12,603 nucleotides of DNA from Baffinella frigidus. Taxonomy: Eukaryota > Cryptophyceae > Cryptomonadales > Baffinellaceae. The notes under the pieces were generated by a model, which had not been told where the DNA came from, searched no databases, and saw only the letters and a list, made by a program, of their open reading frames with translations. Every line of letters begins with the position of its first letter. The first letter of the stretch is position 1. The position numbers were made by a program, and so were the translations under genes. Positions 1 through 7,221 of the stretch are shown in pieces. Where the stretch lies: NCBI GenBank assembly GCA_026770585.1, contig MU646628.1, positions 354,241 to 366,843 of the forward strand. The letters run 5' to 3'.

Positions 1-105
1 CCCTACACCCTACACCTTAAACCCTAAACCCTACAACCTAAATCCTACACCCTAAACTCTAACCCTGAACCCTAAACCCTGAACCCTAAACCCTAAACCC
101 TAAAC
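1..105. repeat. Telomeric C-strand repeat tract (CCCTAAA and variants)
   Basis: Short tandem units of CCCTAAA occur with CCCTACA, CCCTGAA and CCTAAAT variants. This is the orientation expected on the + strand at a left chromosome end. The outer part is degenerate, and the last units (about 75-103) are perfect CCCTAAA. The TTTAGGG telomere type is known from plants, green algae and several other algal lineages. Whether position 1 is the true chromosome end or an assembly edge cannot be seen. Confidence 0.85.
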
Positions 106-149
106 AGAGCAGGGCCAGAGCAGGGCACGACCGGTGTGGGATGGTCTCT
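106..149. other. Non-telomeric spacer at the orientation switch
   Basis: About 44 bases separate the C-rich tract from the inverted G-rich array. They contain an imperfect tandem duplication of CAGAGCAGGGC. Nothing coding is visible. This spacer is the centre of a head-to-head inversion of telomere-like repeats. Confidence 0.6.
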
Positions 150-551
150 TAGGATTAGGGATCAGGAGTTAGGGTATGGTTTAGGGTCAAAGGCTTATGG
201 TTTATTGTTTATGGTTTATGGTTTATGGTTTATGGTGTCTGGTTTAGGGTGCAGGGTGCATGGTACAGGGTCTAGGGTTTAGGGTTCAGGGTTTAGGGTT
301 TAGGGTTTAGGTTTCAGGGTCTAGGGTGTACGGTTTCGGGTGTACGATTTAGGGTTTAGGGTTTAGGGTTTAGGGCTTAAGGTTGAGGTGTTTGGGGTTT
401 AGGTTTTAGGGTTTAGAGGTTAGGGTTTAGGGTTTAGGGTTAAGGGTTTAGGGCTCAGGGGTTGGGTTGCAGGGTTTAGGGTTTAGGGTGTGGGTGTACC
501 GTTCAGGGTTTAGGGTTTAGGTTTTAGGGTTGAGGGTTTAGGGTTCAGGAT

Positions 552-604
<53 letters not shown>

Positions 605-1375
605 GGGTTTGGGGTTTAGGTTTGATAGTTTAGAGGTTAGGGTTTAGGGTTAAGGGTTAAGGGTTGAGGGTTTGGGGGTTAGGGTTTAGGGTGAAGGGTT
701 GTGGGTTTATTGTAAAGGGTGCAGGGTGTAGGATTTAGGGTTTAGGGGTTAAGGTTTAGGGTGTACGGTTCAGGGTCTAGGACTGAGGGTTTAGGGTTCA
801 GGGATTAGGGGTTTAAGGTTTAGGGTTTAGAGTCGAGGGTTTAGGGTTTAGGGTTTAGGGTTTCGAGTTTAGAGTTTGGGAGGGTGGAGGGTTTTTGGTT
901 TGGGATTTAGGGAGTAGGGGTCAGGATGTAGGGTGCACGGTGTAGGGTTTAGTGTTCAATGGTTAGGCTTTAGGGTTTACGGTTTAGGGTTCAGGATTTA
1001 GTGTTTAGGGTTTAAGGTTTAGTGTTAAGGGTTCAGGGTCGAGGGTATAGGGCTTAGGGTTGAGAGTTTAGGGCCTAGGGTTGAGGATTATGTTTTAGGG
1101 TGTAGGGTTCAGGTTTTAGGGTTTAGGGTTTAGGGTTTAGGGTTTAGGGTTTACGGGATAGCATATAGGGTGTAGGGTGTAGGGTGTACGGTTTAGGGGT
1201 TAGGGTGTTGGGTGTACCCTTTAGTGTTTAGTGTTTAGGGTTTAGGGTTCAGGGATAAGGGTTTAGGGTTCAGGGTTTGGGGTGATGGTTCAGAGTGTAG
1301 GGTTTATGGTTTGGTGTAGAGTGTTGATGGGTTTTCGGTTTTGGTTTATGGTTGTTGGTTTATGGTTTATAGCCG
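150..1375 (+). repeat. Degenerate telomere-like array (TTTAGGG family, G-rich on +)
   Basis: About 1.2 kb of 7-mer units, TTTAGGG mixed with TTCAGGG, TTGAGGG, TGTAGGG, TGCAGGG and TTTACGG variants. Some blocks are locally homogenised, for example about eight TTGAGGG units at 551-605 and TTTATGG units at 194-236. Clean TTTAGGG runs occur around 1123-1155. The orientation is opposite to the tract at 1-105, so this is a subtelomeric or interstitial array and not a direct continuation of the end. Open reading frames inside it (such as 1282-1560) are by-products of a 7-mer repeat that lacks stop codons in some frames. Confidence 0.85.
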
Positions 1376-1737
1376 TTTCTTTGAGCCCTCTGATCCAAAT
1401 AACCTGTACAAAACGACATCTCAAGCCTGATTTCGTTTTCTCGACGTCAAGGTCTCCAGACGGGGAGGGGGTGGCGGGAGTGTCAGTTGAGGTGCGGGGA
1501 GCGGGGGGGGGCCGTGCAGCGTCGATTTGGACGGGGAAAAACGGACGAAAAAAAAATTGAAATGGTTTTGTGAAGCAAAGAGACTTAAAATTGGAAGGGC
1601 TCCTTACGATTTTAAGTCTTCTTAAAGGGCCCCCCCGGCCATTTGATTTTCTTGGCCTAAGGAAAATCTAAGGATCTCCGGCCATTTGATTTTTTGGGGG
1701 TGTCGTTATTCCAGATCAGGCCGCTCAAAAAACCGGC
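1376..1737. other. Unique island inside the telomere-like array
   Basis: This 360-bp non-repeat stretch interrupts the array. It contains an 11-bp perfect inverted repeat (AGACTTAAAAT at 1581-1591, its complement at 1609-1619, 17-nt loop). A direct repeat, CCGGCCATTTGATTTT, lies at 1635-1650 and 1678-1693. A G-rich patch lies at 1500-1510. No convincing gene is visible. It could be a remnant of an inserted element or of an older subtelomeric sequence. Confidence 0.5.
1581..1619. repeat. 11-bp perfect inverted repeat (hairpin)
   Basis: Arms at 1581-1591 and 1609-1619 are perfectly complementary around a 17-nt loop. The hairpin is followed by a C-rich stretch and not by a T tract, so it does not look like a bacterial-type terminator. 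Function unknown. Confidence 0.6.
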
Positions 1738-2560
1738 TTTAGGGTTCAGGGTCCATGGTTCAGTGTTTGGGGTTTAGGGTTTGAGGTTTAGGGTTGAGGG
1801 TTTAGGGTTTAGGGTTCAGGTTTCAGGGTTCAGGGTTCAGGGTTCAGGGTTTCGGTTGTAGGTTTTAGGGTTTAGGGTTTAGGGTTTAGGGTTTAGGGGG
1901 TAGGGTTCCGGGGGTTTGGGGTGTAAGTTGTAGGGTGTAGGGGGTACGGCTCAGGATGCAGGGTTTAGGCTGCAGAGTTTAGTGTTTAGTGTTCAGGGTG
2001 CAGGGTTTAGGGTTTAGGGTTTAGGTTCCAGGGTTCGGGCTTTAGGACGTAGGGTTTAGGGTTCAGGGTTTAGGGTGCAGGGTCTAAGGTTTAGGGTTTA
2101 GGGTTTAGGGTTTAGGGTTTAGGGTTTAGGGTTTAGGGTTTAGGGGTTTAGGGTTTAGGGTTTAGGGTTTAGGGTTTGGGGTTTAGGTTTCATGGTTTAG
2201 TGTTCAGTGTTTAGGATTTGTGGTTTGGAGTTTACGTTTCAGGGTGTAGGATTGAGGGTGTACGGTTTAGGGTTTAGGGTTTAGGTTTTAGTGTTTAGGG
2301 TTTAGGGTTTAGGTTTCAGGGTTCAGGGGTTAGGACTCAGGGTTCAGGTTTTAGTGTTTAGAGTGCAGGGTTGAGGGTTTAGGGTTCAGGGTTTGAGGTT
2401 CACGGTTTATGGTTTAGGATTTAGGTGGTTGGGTTTAGTGTTTAGAGTTGAGGGTTAAGGAAGTAAGGTGTAGGATTTAGGGTGCAGGGTTCAGGGTGTA
2501 CGGTTTAGGGTTCAGGGTTTATGGTTGAGGGTTCAGGGTTTAGGGTTTAGGTTTTTTTTT
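1738..2560 (+). repeat. Second telomere-like array block
   Basis: TTTAGGG-type 7-mers in the same orientation as the block at 150-1375, with the cleanest stretch near 2090-2180 and more degenerate TTCAGGG and TGTAGGG units around it. A run of T bases at about 2551-2565 marks the change to the next variant block. Confidence 0.85.
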
Positions 2561-2803
2561 TTTTTTCATGGTTCGTGGTTTATGGTTCATGGTTTATGGT
2601 TCATTGTTTATGGTTTTTGTTTCATGTTTTATTTATGGTTCATGGTTTATTTTTTATGGTTTATGATAGTTTATGGTTTATGTTGTATGGGTTATGGTTT
2701 ATGGGTTATTGGTTATGATTTATGGTTTAGGTCCTTGGTTTATGGTTCATGGTTTATGGTTCATGGTTCATGGTTCATGGTTTATGGTTTATGGTTTATG
2801 GCG
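2561..2803 (+). repeat. TTTATGG/TTCATGG satellite block
   Basis: Here the 7-mer has become TTTATGG, TTCATGG and TTTATGG-derived units, a homogenised telomere-like variant. A similar but much shorter TTTATGG patch lies at 194-236. A 21-base period (three units) gives seven codons without a stop, which creates apparent Trp/Phe/Met/Val-rich reading frames (2525-2872 and 2673-2915). I regard these as artefacts. Confidence 0.8.
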
Positions 2804-2870
2804 GAATTTATGTTCTTTCAACTCCCACCACATTCGGACACTGGAACGCATCCTGCAGAAAGGCCCTGCT
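2804..2870 (+). repeat. Diverged copy of a dispersed repeat
   Basis: The sequence around 2821-2870 aligns in the same orientation with 3098-3146: both read CTCCCA, a variable stretch, CGGACAC, GGAAC and then CTGCAGAAA. It marks the transition from the satellite array to the mosaic of dispersed repeats. Confidence 0.5.
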
Positions 2871-2999
2871 AATCTTCGGGGAGCGTCCCTCGGAGACAGA
2901 CTGAGCGGGGTATAACATGGACCGATCACAGTCTGGTTAAGGCACGGGTTAGGCAATAACGGCGAAACCTCTTTAATAAATTCAGTAATCAGTAATCAG
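2871..2999 (+). repeat. 129-bp dispersed direct repeat, copy 1
   Basis: This matches 10210-10338 over 129 positions with four substitutions and no gaps. It starts AATCTTCGGGG and ends with CTTTAATAAATTCAG followed by a short CAGTAAT duplication. The flanks of the two copies differ, so the boundaries are real repeat edges. AATAAA near its end could be a polyadenylation signal. No reading frame or RNA class is recognised. Confidence 0.85.
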
Positions 3000-3075
3000 C
3001 TTCCTTTCACGGCCATGCCGTATGCGGTCCACGCAAGGCCCTTCGAGGGCTATCCCAGGCCCGTTCTTGTCCTTT

Positions 3076-3113
3076 AGGTCCTTTAGGTTCTTCGAGCTCC
3101 CAACATAGGCGGA
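3076..3113 (-). repeat. Dispersed TCCGCCTATG repeat, inverted copy
   Basis: Read on the minus strand, this gives TCCGCCTATGTTGGGAGCTC and continues to an AGGACCT-like end. The same sequence, with changes, lies on the plus strand at 3338-3375 and at 10345-10382. Together with 3338-3375 it forms a long-looped inverted repeat. Confidence 0.65.
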
Positions 3114-3337
3114 CACCGGAACTGGTTCTGCAGAAAAGCCATGCTTGGAGCCATTGACACATATTTGTCAACTTTTGGCCGATAAGTGCCCTGGTTTCCC
3201 CAACAATCTGGGAAAATTGACTCCTGAATGACCCCCGAAGGGCCTGATGCGGTTCTTACAGCGAGGCCGGGCTCTTGGTCACTTACGGGATACACGCCGA
3301 CGTATGAGTCCGACGTATGAGTTAAAAGAACCTGCAC

Positions 3338-3375
3338 TCCGCCTATGGTGGGAGTTGAAAGAACCTGAAGGACCT
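3338..3375 (+). repeat. Dispersed TCCGCCTATG repeat, direct copy
   Basis: It reads TCCGCCTATGGTGGGAGTT and then AGAACCTGAAGGACCT. It is the direct-orientation partner of 3076-3113 and is closely similar to 10345-10382, where it lies just after the 129-bp repeat. Confidence 0.65.
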
Positions 3376-3631
3376 GAAGAACTGGCGTCTCTCACGGTCC
3401 TCCTGCGCCGCAGGGAATGTGAGCTTTGGTGCTTTGGTGCTTTGTATTACACTCACATCGAAGACCACACCCGCCTCACTCCTGATGGGACGGACACAGT
3501 CTACGGATGAGCTCCACGGCCGGGCTGTTTCCCAAAGTTGACGGATTAGTACCGTACTCCCGTCATGTCAACTTAAGAATAGCCGGGCAACACGAGTGAG
3601 GCAGAGCTAGACCCTTGCACCCCACACAGCG

Positions 3632-3693
3632 TGTGAGCCTCGGTCGGACAGGTGACGAGCCTCGGTCGGACAGCCTCGGTGGTTGACTAATGA
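3632..3693 (-). repeat. 22-bp tandem motif cluster (minus orientation)
   Basis: On the minus strand this reads TTAGTCAACCACCGAGG followed by repeated units of CTCGTCACCTGTCCGACCGAGG, ending in CTCACA. GAGGCT occurs three times. The same motif in plus orientation recurs at 5431, 5972, 8223, 9035 and 9386. Confidence 0.75.
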
Positions 3694-3744
3694 AGCTACC
3701 AAGGGATTCTCAAGGGCTGAGCACCAAGAATCGTCAAGTATCGT

Positions 3745-3861
3745 GGAAACTATCTCGCTCATAAGAAACCGCCCCCCCCCTAGGACCACCATAGGACCCT
3801 ATGTGTAGGCCTACCGTAGGGTCCTAGGGGGCGGCGGTTTCTTATGAGCGAGGTACCCCTG
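3745..3861. mobile_element. Family I foldback element (MITE-like), copy 1, left end damaged
   Basis: The inverted arms carry CTCGCTCATAAGAAACCGCC and its complement, around a core containing CCTAGGACC and TAGGCCTACCGTAGGG. The right end is intact (GAGGTACCCCTG, then TA). The left end lacks the terminal CAGGGG and its flanking TA. The homologous segment near 9717 has the bare TA followed by matching flank, which supports an insertion here with a later deletion over the left junction. It is too short to encode a transposase, so it would be non-autonomous. Confidence 0.8.
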
Positions 3862-4061
3862 TACCGCAGGGTCTCATAGGTTATCCACTTGTGGGTTGTT
3901 CGCGAAATCCCTGCGTAGCCCGCTGTGTGGGCTTGTACCGGTAGGATCCTACATCTACGGCCTGAGACAACATCTGAAGCATCAGCACGTTTCTGAGACC
4001 CACATCGTGGCTCCGAGCGGTGTGGAAAGGCACCAGGCGCAGCGTCGACACAGCAATCACA

Positions 4062-4538
4062 TCAGGTGAATCCTTCATTTTCAATTTTCAGGTTGGCAGC
4101 CTGAAACCGACGGGCCAACGCGTTCCACGCCGCCGCCGAGTTCAGGGGGTTCGACTTGTTCGAGGTGGTCCTCTCCTGAGTGCGGTGCCATGGGGCGTCC
4201 GCCGTGGCCTCCGTGACTCTGACGCGGAGCTGCAGCAGGAGAGTCGAGTCGTAAGGAGAGATGGGTGAGGGACACTCATGGTCGGTCCCGGAGGAAGGAA
4301 GCATCTTCAAGCTCAACGGGGAGTCGGCATCGCCCGTGGTCTCGGTGGCTGCGCTGGCGGGGTCGGCGGGCAGAAACTGCTCCTCTTTGTGGAGCGCCAG
4401 AAGTTGCTCCTGTTTGAAGAGCTGTTTCGCGCCAGAAAAGATGCTCGCAACATCCTCCCGAGCCTCGGATTGTCTTCGAGGGTTAGAGAGGCTGAGCTTG
4501 GCGAAATCCGTCATGGCGGCGCTGGTGATGTCGCTCAT
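4062..4538 (-). CDS. Gene A: small conserved protein of unknown function
   Basis: The frame encodes 158 residues from ATG at 4538, or 150 from the ATG at 4514, which aligns with the paralogue's MTDFA start. Both ATGs follow CCGCC, a strong Kozak-like context. The protein is a paralogue of gene B (10546-11091). Identical blocks include LKMLPSSGTDH, TTSNKSNPLNSAAAWNAL and RRFQAANL. The middle holds two similar units, LFKQEQLL and LHKEEQFLP, possibly an amphipathic helix repeat. Length differences between the copies are whole codons. After ...QAANL the sequences diverge, and copy A ends eight codons later. No signal peptide, membrane span or known domain is evident. An overlapping plus-strand frame (4261-4656) is also open but lacks these supports. 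The function is unknown. Confidence 0.6.
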   Translation of the reverse strand: MSDITSAAMTDFAKLSLSNPRRQSEAREDVASIFSGAKQLFKQEQLLALHKEEQFLPADPASAATETTGDADSPLSLKMLPSSGTDHECPSPISPYDSTLLLQLRVRVTEATADAPWHRTQERTTSNKSNPLNSAAAWNALARRFQAANLKIENEGFT

Positions 4539-4629
4539 GGCGGCAGATTGGTTTGGTGGGATTCTGGGAGACAGGCGACTTGGGTCTCGAGATCAGGTGG
4601 GTCGATTTTTTGGACCCCCTTGTTTGGTT

Positions 4630-4798
4630 CACGTGTACCCGTGGACGACCTCGTAAGGAGCTCGAGATCGAGATTTAAGATTCTGGGACGTGAAGTCGCT
4701 CATTTTCTCGTAGACAGCTTGTAACGCTTGTGGCAGGCAGGGTCATCACACGTCATCACAGAGAACACGTGAGGAAATTCCAGTCGTTCTAAAGGAAA
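4630..4798 (-). promoter_or_regulatory. Putative promoter elements of gene A: two CACGTG boxes and a shared 18-nt motif
   Basis: CACGTG occurs at 4630-4635 and 4766-4771, the latter 252 bases upstream of the ATG at 4514. CAGTCGTTCTAAAGGAAA lies at 4781-4798. Gene B has the same elements: CACGTG at 11183 and 11343 (the latter also 252 bases upstream), and CAGTCGTTCAAAAGGAAA at 11403. The surrounding upstream DNA otherwise looks unrelated. CACGTG is the core of G-box/E-box sites bound by bZIP and bHLH factors. Promoter use is an inference. Confidence 0.45.
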
Positions 4799-5164
4799 TT
4801 TCAAGGGTCGTGGTGTCTTGGACCGACTCTTGGTGTGTGTTTTGAACGTTACAAATCCAAGCGGTGCGGTTTGGTGTATGCAACAGAGTGAACAACACCT
4901 GCCTTCCTGAGTCCTCCTTCTGCTGTAGTAAAATTGCGGTTAAACAGATTTCAAACAGTCAGTCACAGTGCGCCCTTTTTGGAAAGTGGCGCCCTGCAAC
5001 TTGCTTGCGACCCCGGCGCAACCTGCAGTGCCCAGAAAGTCTTTAGGTGAGCGACCCGTATCCATATCCATTATTCCAACCGCGACCGAGTACCGGTGTA
5101 CGAGCTCGTAAACAAGATCTCAGGGTCCCGAGGGGGGCGGATCTCGTTGAGCTCACCTTCTATC
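4799..5164. other. Unassigned intergenic stretch
   Basis: No conserved reading frame, RNA gene or repeat was recognised. A 60-codon frame at 4864-5046 has no supporting feature. Confidence 0.4.
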
Positions 5165-5192
5165 GAATCTTCTCGACCGGTCGAGAAGATTC
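5165..5192. repeat. 28-bp perfect palindrome
   Basis: The half-site GAATCTTCTCGACC is followed immediately by its exact reverse complement, with no spacer. Such a spacer-free palindrome could be a binding site for a dimeric protein, a remnant of an element end, or a cruciform. The two reading frames that cross it on opposite strands therefore share a peptide by symmetry and not by coding. Confidence 0.85.
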
Positions 5193-5430
5193 TGACTACT
5201 CTAAACCAAACAGGAGAGAACGGTCCTGTTTCCGCAAGGGGGACATGTTTCATGTTAGATGGGGCTGGCGCCCCCGAAAAACGGGTCATGATCCGTCTGC
5301 GCCCGTTTTAGACGGGCAAACGATTAGCAAAAGTCCTCTACAAAACTCAAAAGTCCTTTAACGGCCTGCAATTGGAGCCGTTTTGGACACAAACGCGAGT
5401 TTTTCACCCCGCGGTGTTGAGCCTCAGTGG
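5193..5430. other. Unassigned stretch
   Basis: No supported gene. A short match to the family II foldback arm (AATTGGAGCC...TTTTGG) lies near 5371-5385. Overlapping open frames on both strands run from here into repeats, and I do not call them genes. Confidence 0.4.
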
Positions 5431-5463
5431 GAGGCTCGTCACCTGTCCGATCGAGGCTGCACA
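5431..5463 (+). repeat. 22-bp motif, partial copy
   Basis: It reads GAGGCTCGTCACCTGTCCGA, then TCGAGGCTGCACA, one unit and a half of the dispersed 22-bp motif. Confidence 0.65.
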
Positions 5464-5524
5464 GAAGCATAGAGAACCAGATCCCCTTGACAAAAGGGCT
5501 TTTTCTCGCACTGCAACGTGGGGG

Positions 5525-5610
5525 CCTACGAAGCTTCGTAGGTGGTGGAGGGGTTTTCTGCTCTCCTCGCAAGGAGAGTGGTCCACATATTTTTGCCCAG
5601 TCCGGGGCAA
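5525..5610 (+). other. Three consecutive hairpins in module copy 1
   Basis: Hairpin 1 is the perfect palindrome CCTACGAAGCTTCGTAGG (5525-5542). Hairpin 2 pairs CTCTCCT (5561-5567) with AGGAGAG (5572-5578). Hairpin 3 pairs TTGCCC (5593-5598) with GGGCAA (5605-5610). All three have counterparts in the second copy, with changed sequence or loop lengths but intact pairing. Confidence 0.65.
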
Positions 5611-5682
5611 CTGTGTGTGGATTAGGTGGAGGCCTCGTGGGTGCTTCACGGGAGAGATCAGGGGCTTGCCTCACCGACTGTA

Positions 5683-5799
5683 CATGGGTACCTCGCTCAT
5701 AAGAAACTTCCCCCCCCCCTAGGACCACCATAGGGCCCTAGGCATAGGCCTACTGTAGGGTCCTAGGGGGGGCGGTTTCTTATGAGCGAGGTACCCCTG
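5683..5799. mobile_element. Family I foldback element, copy 2
   Basis: 117 bp with terminal inverted repeats (CATGGGTACCTCGCTCATAA on the left, the complement of CAGGGGTACCTCGCTCATAA on the right), flanked by TA on both sides (5681-5682 and 5800-5801). The core holds a C tract, CCTAGGACC, and TAGGCCTACTGTAGGG. It sits inside the three-hairpin module. The other module copy continues straight through TGGGTAGTGGCAGTTTCTTG at 12201, so it supplies a related empty site. Confidence 0.85.
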
Positions 5800-5971
5800 T
5801 ATGGGTAGTGGCAGTTTCTTGCCTTAGGATTCAACCGGATGATTACCCATTGGACATTTTCCTAAGCTCGCCTCATATGACCCCGCTAGAGGGGAGGCGT
5901 CTCACAAGGCCCTGGGGCAACACGAGCTGAGACCAAACCTGGGTTCATTGACCGTTCACATCACTCAACTA

Positions 5972-6029
5972 GAGGCTCGCGACCTGGTCCGTGACCGAGG
6001 CTCGCAACCTGTCTGACCGAGGCTCACAC
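5972..6029 (+). repeat. 22-bp motif cluster
   Basis: Three GAGGCTC units are spaced by about 22-25 bases (GAGGCTCGCGACCTGGTCC, GTGACCGAGGCTCGCAACC, CTGACCGAGGCTCACA). The cluster lies within the roughly 160 bases that are absent from the other module copy. Confidence 0.7.
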
Positions 6030-6059
6030 CTCATTTCTGCACCGTGCATTTCTCTTTCG

Positions 6060-6065
6060 AATAAA
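6060..6065 (+). terminator. AATAAA, possible polyadenylation signal
   Basis: AATAAA lies in a block conserved between the two module copies (CTTTCGAATAAAGTCAA). Conservation of the block next to the module end suggests a transcript 3' end. No transcript is known here, so this is an inference. Confidence 0.35.
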
Positions 6066-6120
6066 GTCAATAAGTATCAATAAGGCGATGTCCGACTTTC
6101 CCATGGTTTCCGTTGCCTTA

Positions 6121-6322
6121 GAGCAGTTTTCGAATCTGCGGCCACTCACCACATGAAATCATGAACAAGGGCTCTAATTCCGCCAACTTTTGGCGTGATT
6201 CTGAAATTTTACAGTTTTATGTTGTGACAAAAATGCCAAAAGTGGCCGGAATTGGAGCCCTTGTTCATAATGTGTTATCAATAAGTGTATCGGTGGGTGG
6301 CCGACAGATGGGAAACCAGCTC
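6121..6322. mobile_element. Family II foldback element (MITE-like), copy 1, diverged
   Basis: 202 bp with termini GAGCAGTTTTC and GAAACCAGCTC, flanked by TA on both sides (6119-6120, 6323-6324). The inner arms contain ATGAACAAGGGCTC, AATTCCGCCA and CTTTTGGC, with complementary partners. It is the diverged sibling of the near-perfect element at 11452-11643. It has no coding capacity. TA flanks are typical of Tc1/mariner-type insertions, so mobilisation by such a transposase is plausible but not shown. Confidence 0.8.
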
Positions 6323-6498
6323 TATCCGTACGTAGGAATCCATGTCCCTCCGGATTGCCCTACCGTACGAGCAAGGGGTATTTTTAGGAAAAAATCCCCT
6401 TGGTACAAGGTCCTACGAACCGGTAGGTCTGATCAGGAATATTCTCAACCGCTTCCCCCCCCCCCCTTCTCAGGTACCCGACCGCTCCGTGACCCGTG

Positions 6499-6500
<2 letters not shown>

Positions 6501-6545
<45 letters not shown>

Positions 6546-6612
6546 GTCTCTCTCTCTCTCTCGTACACACCCACTCACCCACTCACTCACTCACTCACTC
6601 CCTCCCTCCCTC
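6501..6612 (+). repeat. Microsatellites: (CT)n, (CACT)n, (CCCT)n
   Basis: A CT dinucleotide run from 6503 to about 6562 (with one CCCTG interruption) is followed by CACTCACC/CACTCACT units and then CCTCCCTCC. The Ser/Leu- and Arg/Glu-repeat reading frames here come from the microsatellite. Confidence 0.95.
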
Positions 6613-6878
6613 CTTCTCCCGCTCTCTCTGTCACAGTCAGAGCCTTTGGCAGTTGGAGGGCGGTACAACTTCTCTTTCGAGCATTCTGGTCATGATGGTT
6701 TTATTATTACTCTCTCCCTTTCTCTGTCATTCACCCTCATAAACGGGTCTCAGATGAGTTGAAACTTTTCTGGGATCGAAAAACTTCTCAAATTCCACAC
6801 TCTGTCAGTCAACCCACCAGAAATTTACTTGAAACACTCCCACTTCCTGTCTCGAGTGGTACAGCCTGTAAGTAGTGT
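6613..6878. other. Unassigned stretch
   Basis: Pyrimidine-rich on the + strand up to about 6735, then AT-rich. No gene, RNA or repeat was recognised. Confidence 0.4.
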
Positions 6879-7070
6879 TATGAACCGGTCCGAAGGATCG
6901 GTTCCGGTTTTGAAAACCAAAAAATCCCGGTCGAAGACCGGATCACCGCGCCGAAGGCGCGGAGTTTTTGTCGAGAAAACCTTTTTTCGAGAAAACCGGT
7001 CCTGGATTTTGAAAAACTGGTCCCCACATTTTCGGTTTCGGTACCGGTTTTGACCATACTGGTTCCTGCC
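6879..7070. repeat. Cluster of small hairpins and GAAAACC/ACCGGT motifs
   Basis: Several short inverted repeats lie side by side: CCGGTCGAAGACCGG, CGCGCCGAAGGCGCGG, and ACCGGTCC...GGATCGGTTCCGGT. Units of GAGAAAACC and ACCGGTTTTG also recur, the latter continuing weakly at 7430-7490. Reading frames on both strands over this stretch are short, overlapping and unsupported. Confidence 0.5.
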
Positions 7071-7177
7071 ATCGCAAACGGGGGAAATTGCGCTTAATAT
7101 TTAAGTAGTTTGCTTGGCAACTTCTCCTAAGAAGGTGCCACGGCACTTTCTGGACGTTTGCCGCACTGTGTGGAGTG

Positions 7178-7199
7178 TATGAGCCTCGTAGGGCTCATA
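7178..7199. repeat. 8-bp inverted repeat
   Basis: TATGAGCC and GGCTCATA are separated by six bases (TCGTAG). Function unknown. Confidence 0.55.
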
Positions 7200-7221
7200 A
7201 CCCTGATTACTGATCCTGTAC

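Larger units (their letters stand above)
3000..3631. other. Mosaic sequence without a supported gene
   Basis: About 630 bases with only short repeats visible. They are an inverted pair built on TCCGCCTATG at 3076-3113 and 3338-3375, an exact 13-bp tandem duplication (CCGACGTATGAGT) at 3297-3322, and tandem CTTTGGTG units near 3424-3440. The motif GGGCAACACGAG at 3585-3596 recurs at 5917-5928. Reading frames here (3083-3337 minus, 3247-3510 plus) overlap each other and the repeats, and I do not call them genes. Confidence 0.5.
3695..4560. repeat. Segmental duplication, copy A
   Basis: This segment is colinear with 9637-11105. Matching anchors in order are GGCTGAG(C)CACCAAGAATCG, the GTCTC...GTCCACTTGTGGG stretch, about 40 identical bases ending in GGCCTGAGAC (A 3928-3968, B 9952-9990), the CACCAGGCGCAGCG stretch, and the whole of gene A/B. 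Copy A carries a foldback element (3745-3861) that copy B lacks at this point. Copy B carries several additional insertions. Confidence 0.8.
5496..6075 (+). repeat. Three-hairpin module, copy 1 (interrupted)
   Basis: This is colinear with 11935-12322. It begins GGGCTTTTTCTCGCACTGCAACG, keeps three consecutive hairpins (5525-5542, 5561-5578, 5593-5610), then GGGTAGTGGCAGTTTCTTG, CTAAGCTCGCCTCA and finally GCACCGTGCATTT...TTCGAATAAAGTCAA with AATAAA at 6060-6065. Relative to the other copy it is interrupted by a family I foldback element (5683-5799) and by about 160 bases (about 5875-6035) holding 22-bp motif units. No protein frame is conserved between the copies. A structured transcript or the end of a retroelement is possible. 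Confidence 0.7.

Noticed and set aside
2525-2915. Trp/Phe/Met/Val-rich reading frames over the TTTATGG array (also 1282-1560)
   Set aside because: They are translations of a 7-mer tandem repeat that happens to lack stops. The composition is entirely explained by the repeat.
4261-4724. Plus-strand frames antisense to gene A, with counterparts at 10724-11155 antisense to gene B
   Set aside because: They are open in both copies, but third codon positions coincide with those of the minus frame, so synonymous change cannot favour them. They lack the Kozak-context start and the full conserved C-terminal block seen on the minus strand.
5324-5731. 135-codon minus-strand frame beginning MVVLGGG (and 3607-3792)
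   Set aside because: The start lies inside a family I foldback element and the rest crosses the hairpin module and 22-bp repeat. No frame conservation with the other module copy.
6342-6762. Ser/Leu-rich and Arg/Glu-rich reading frames
   Set aside because: They are produced by the CT and CACT microsatellites.
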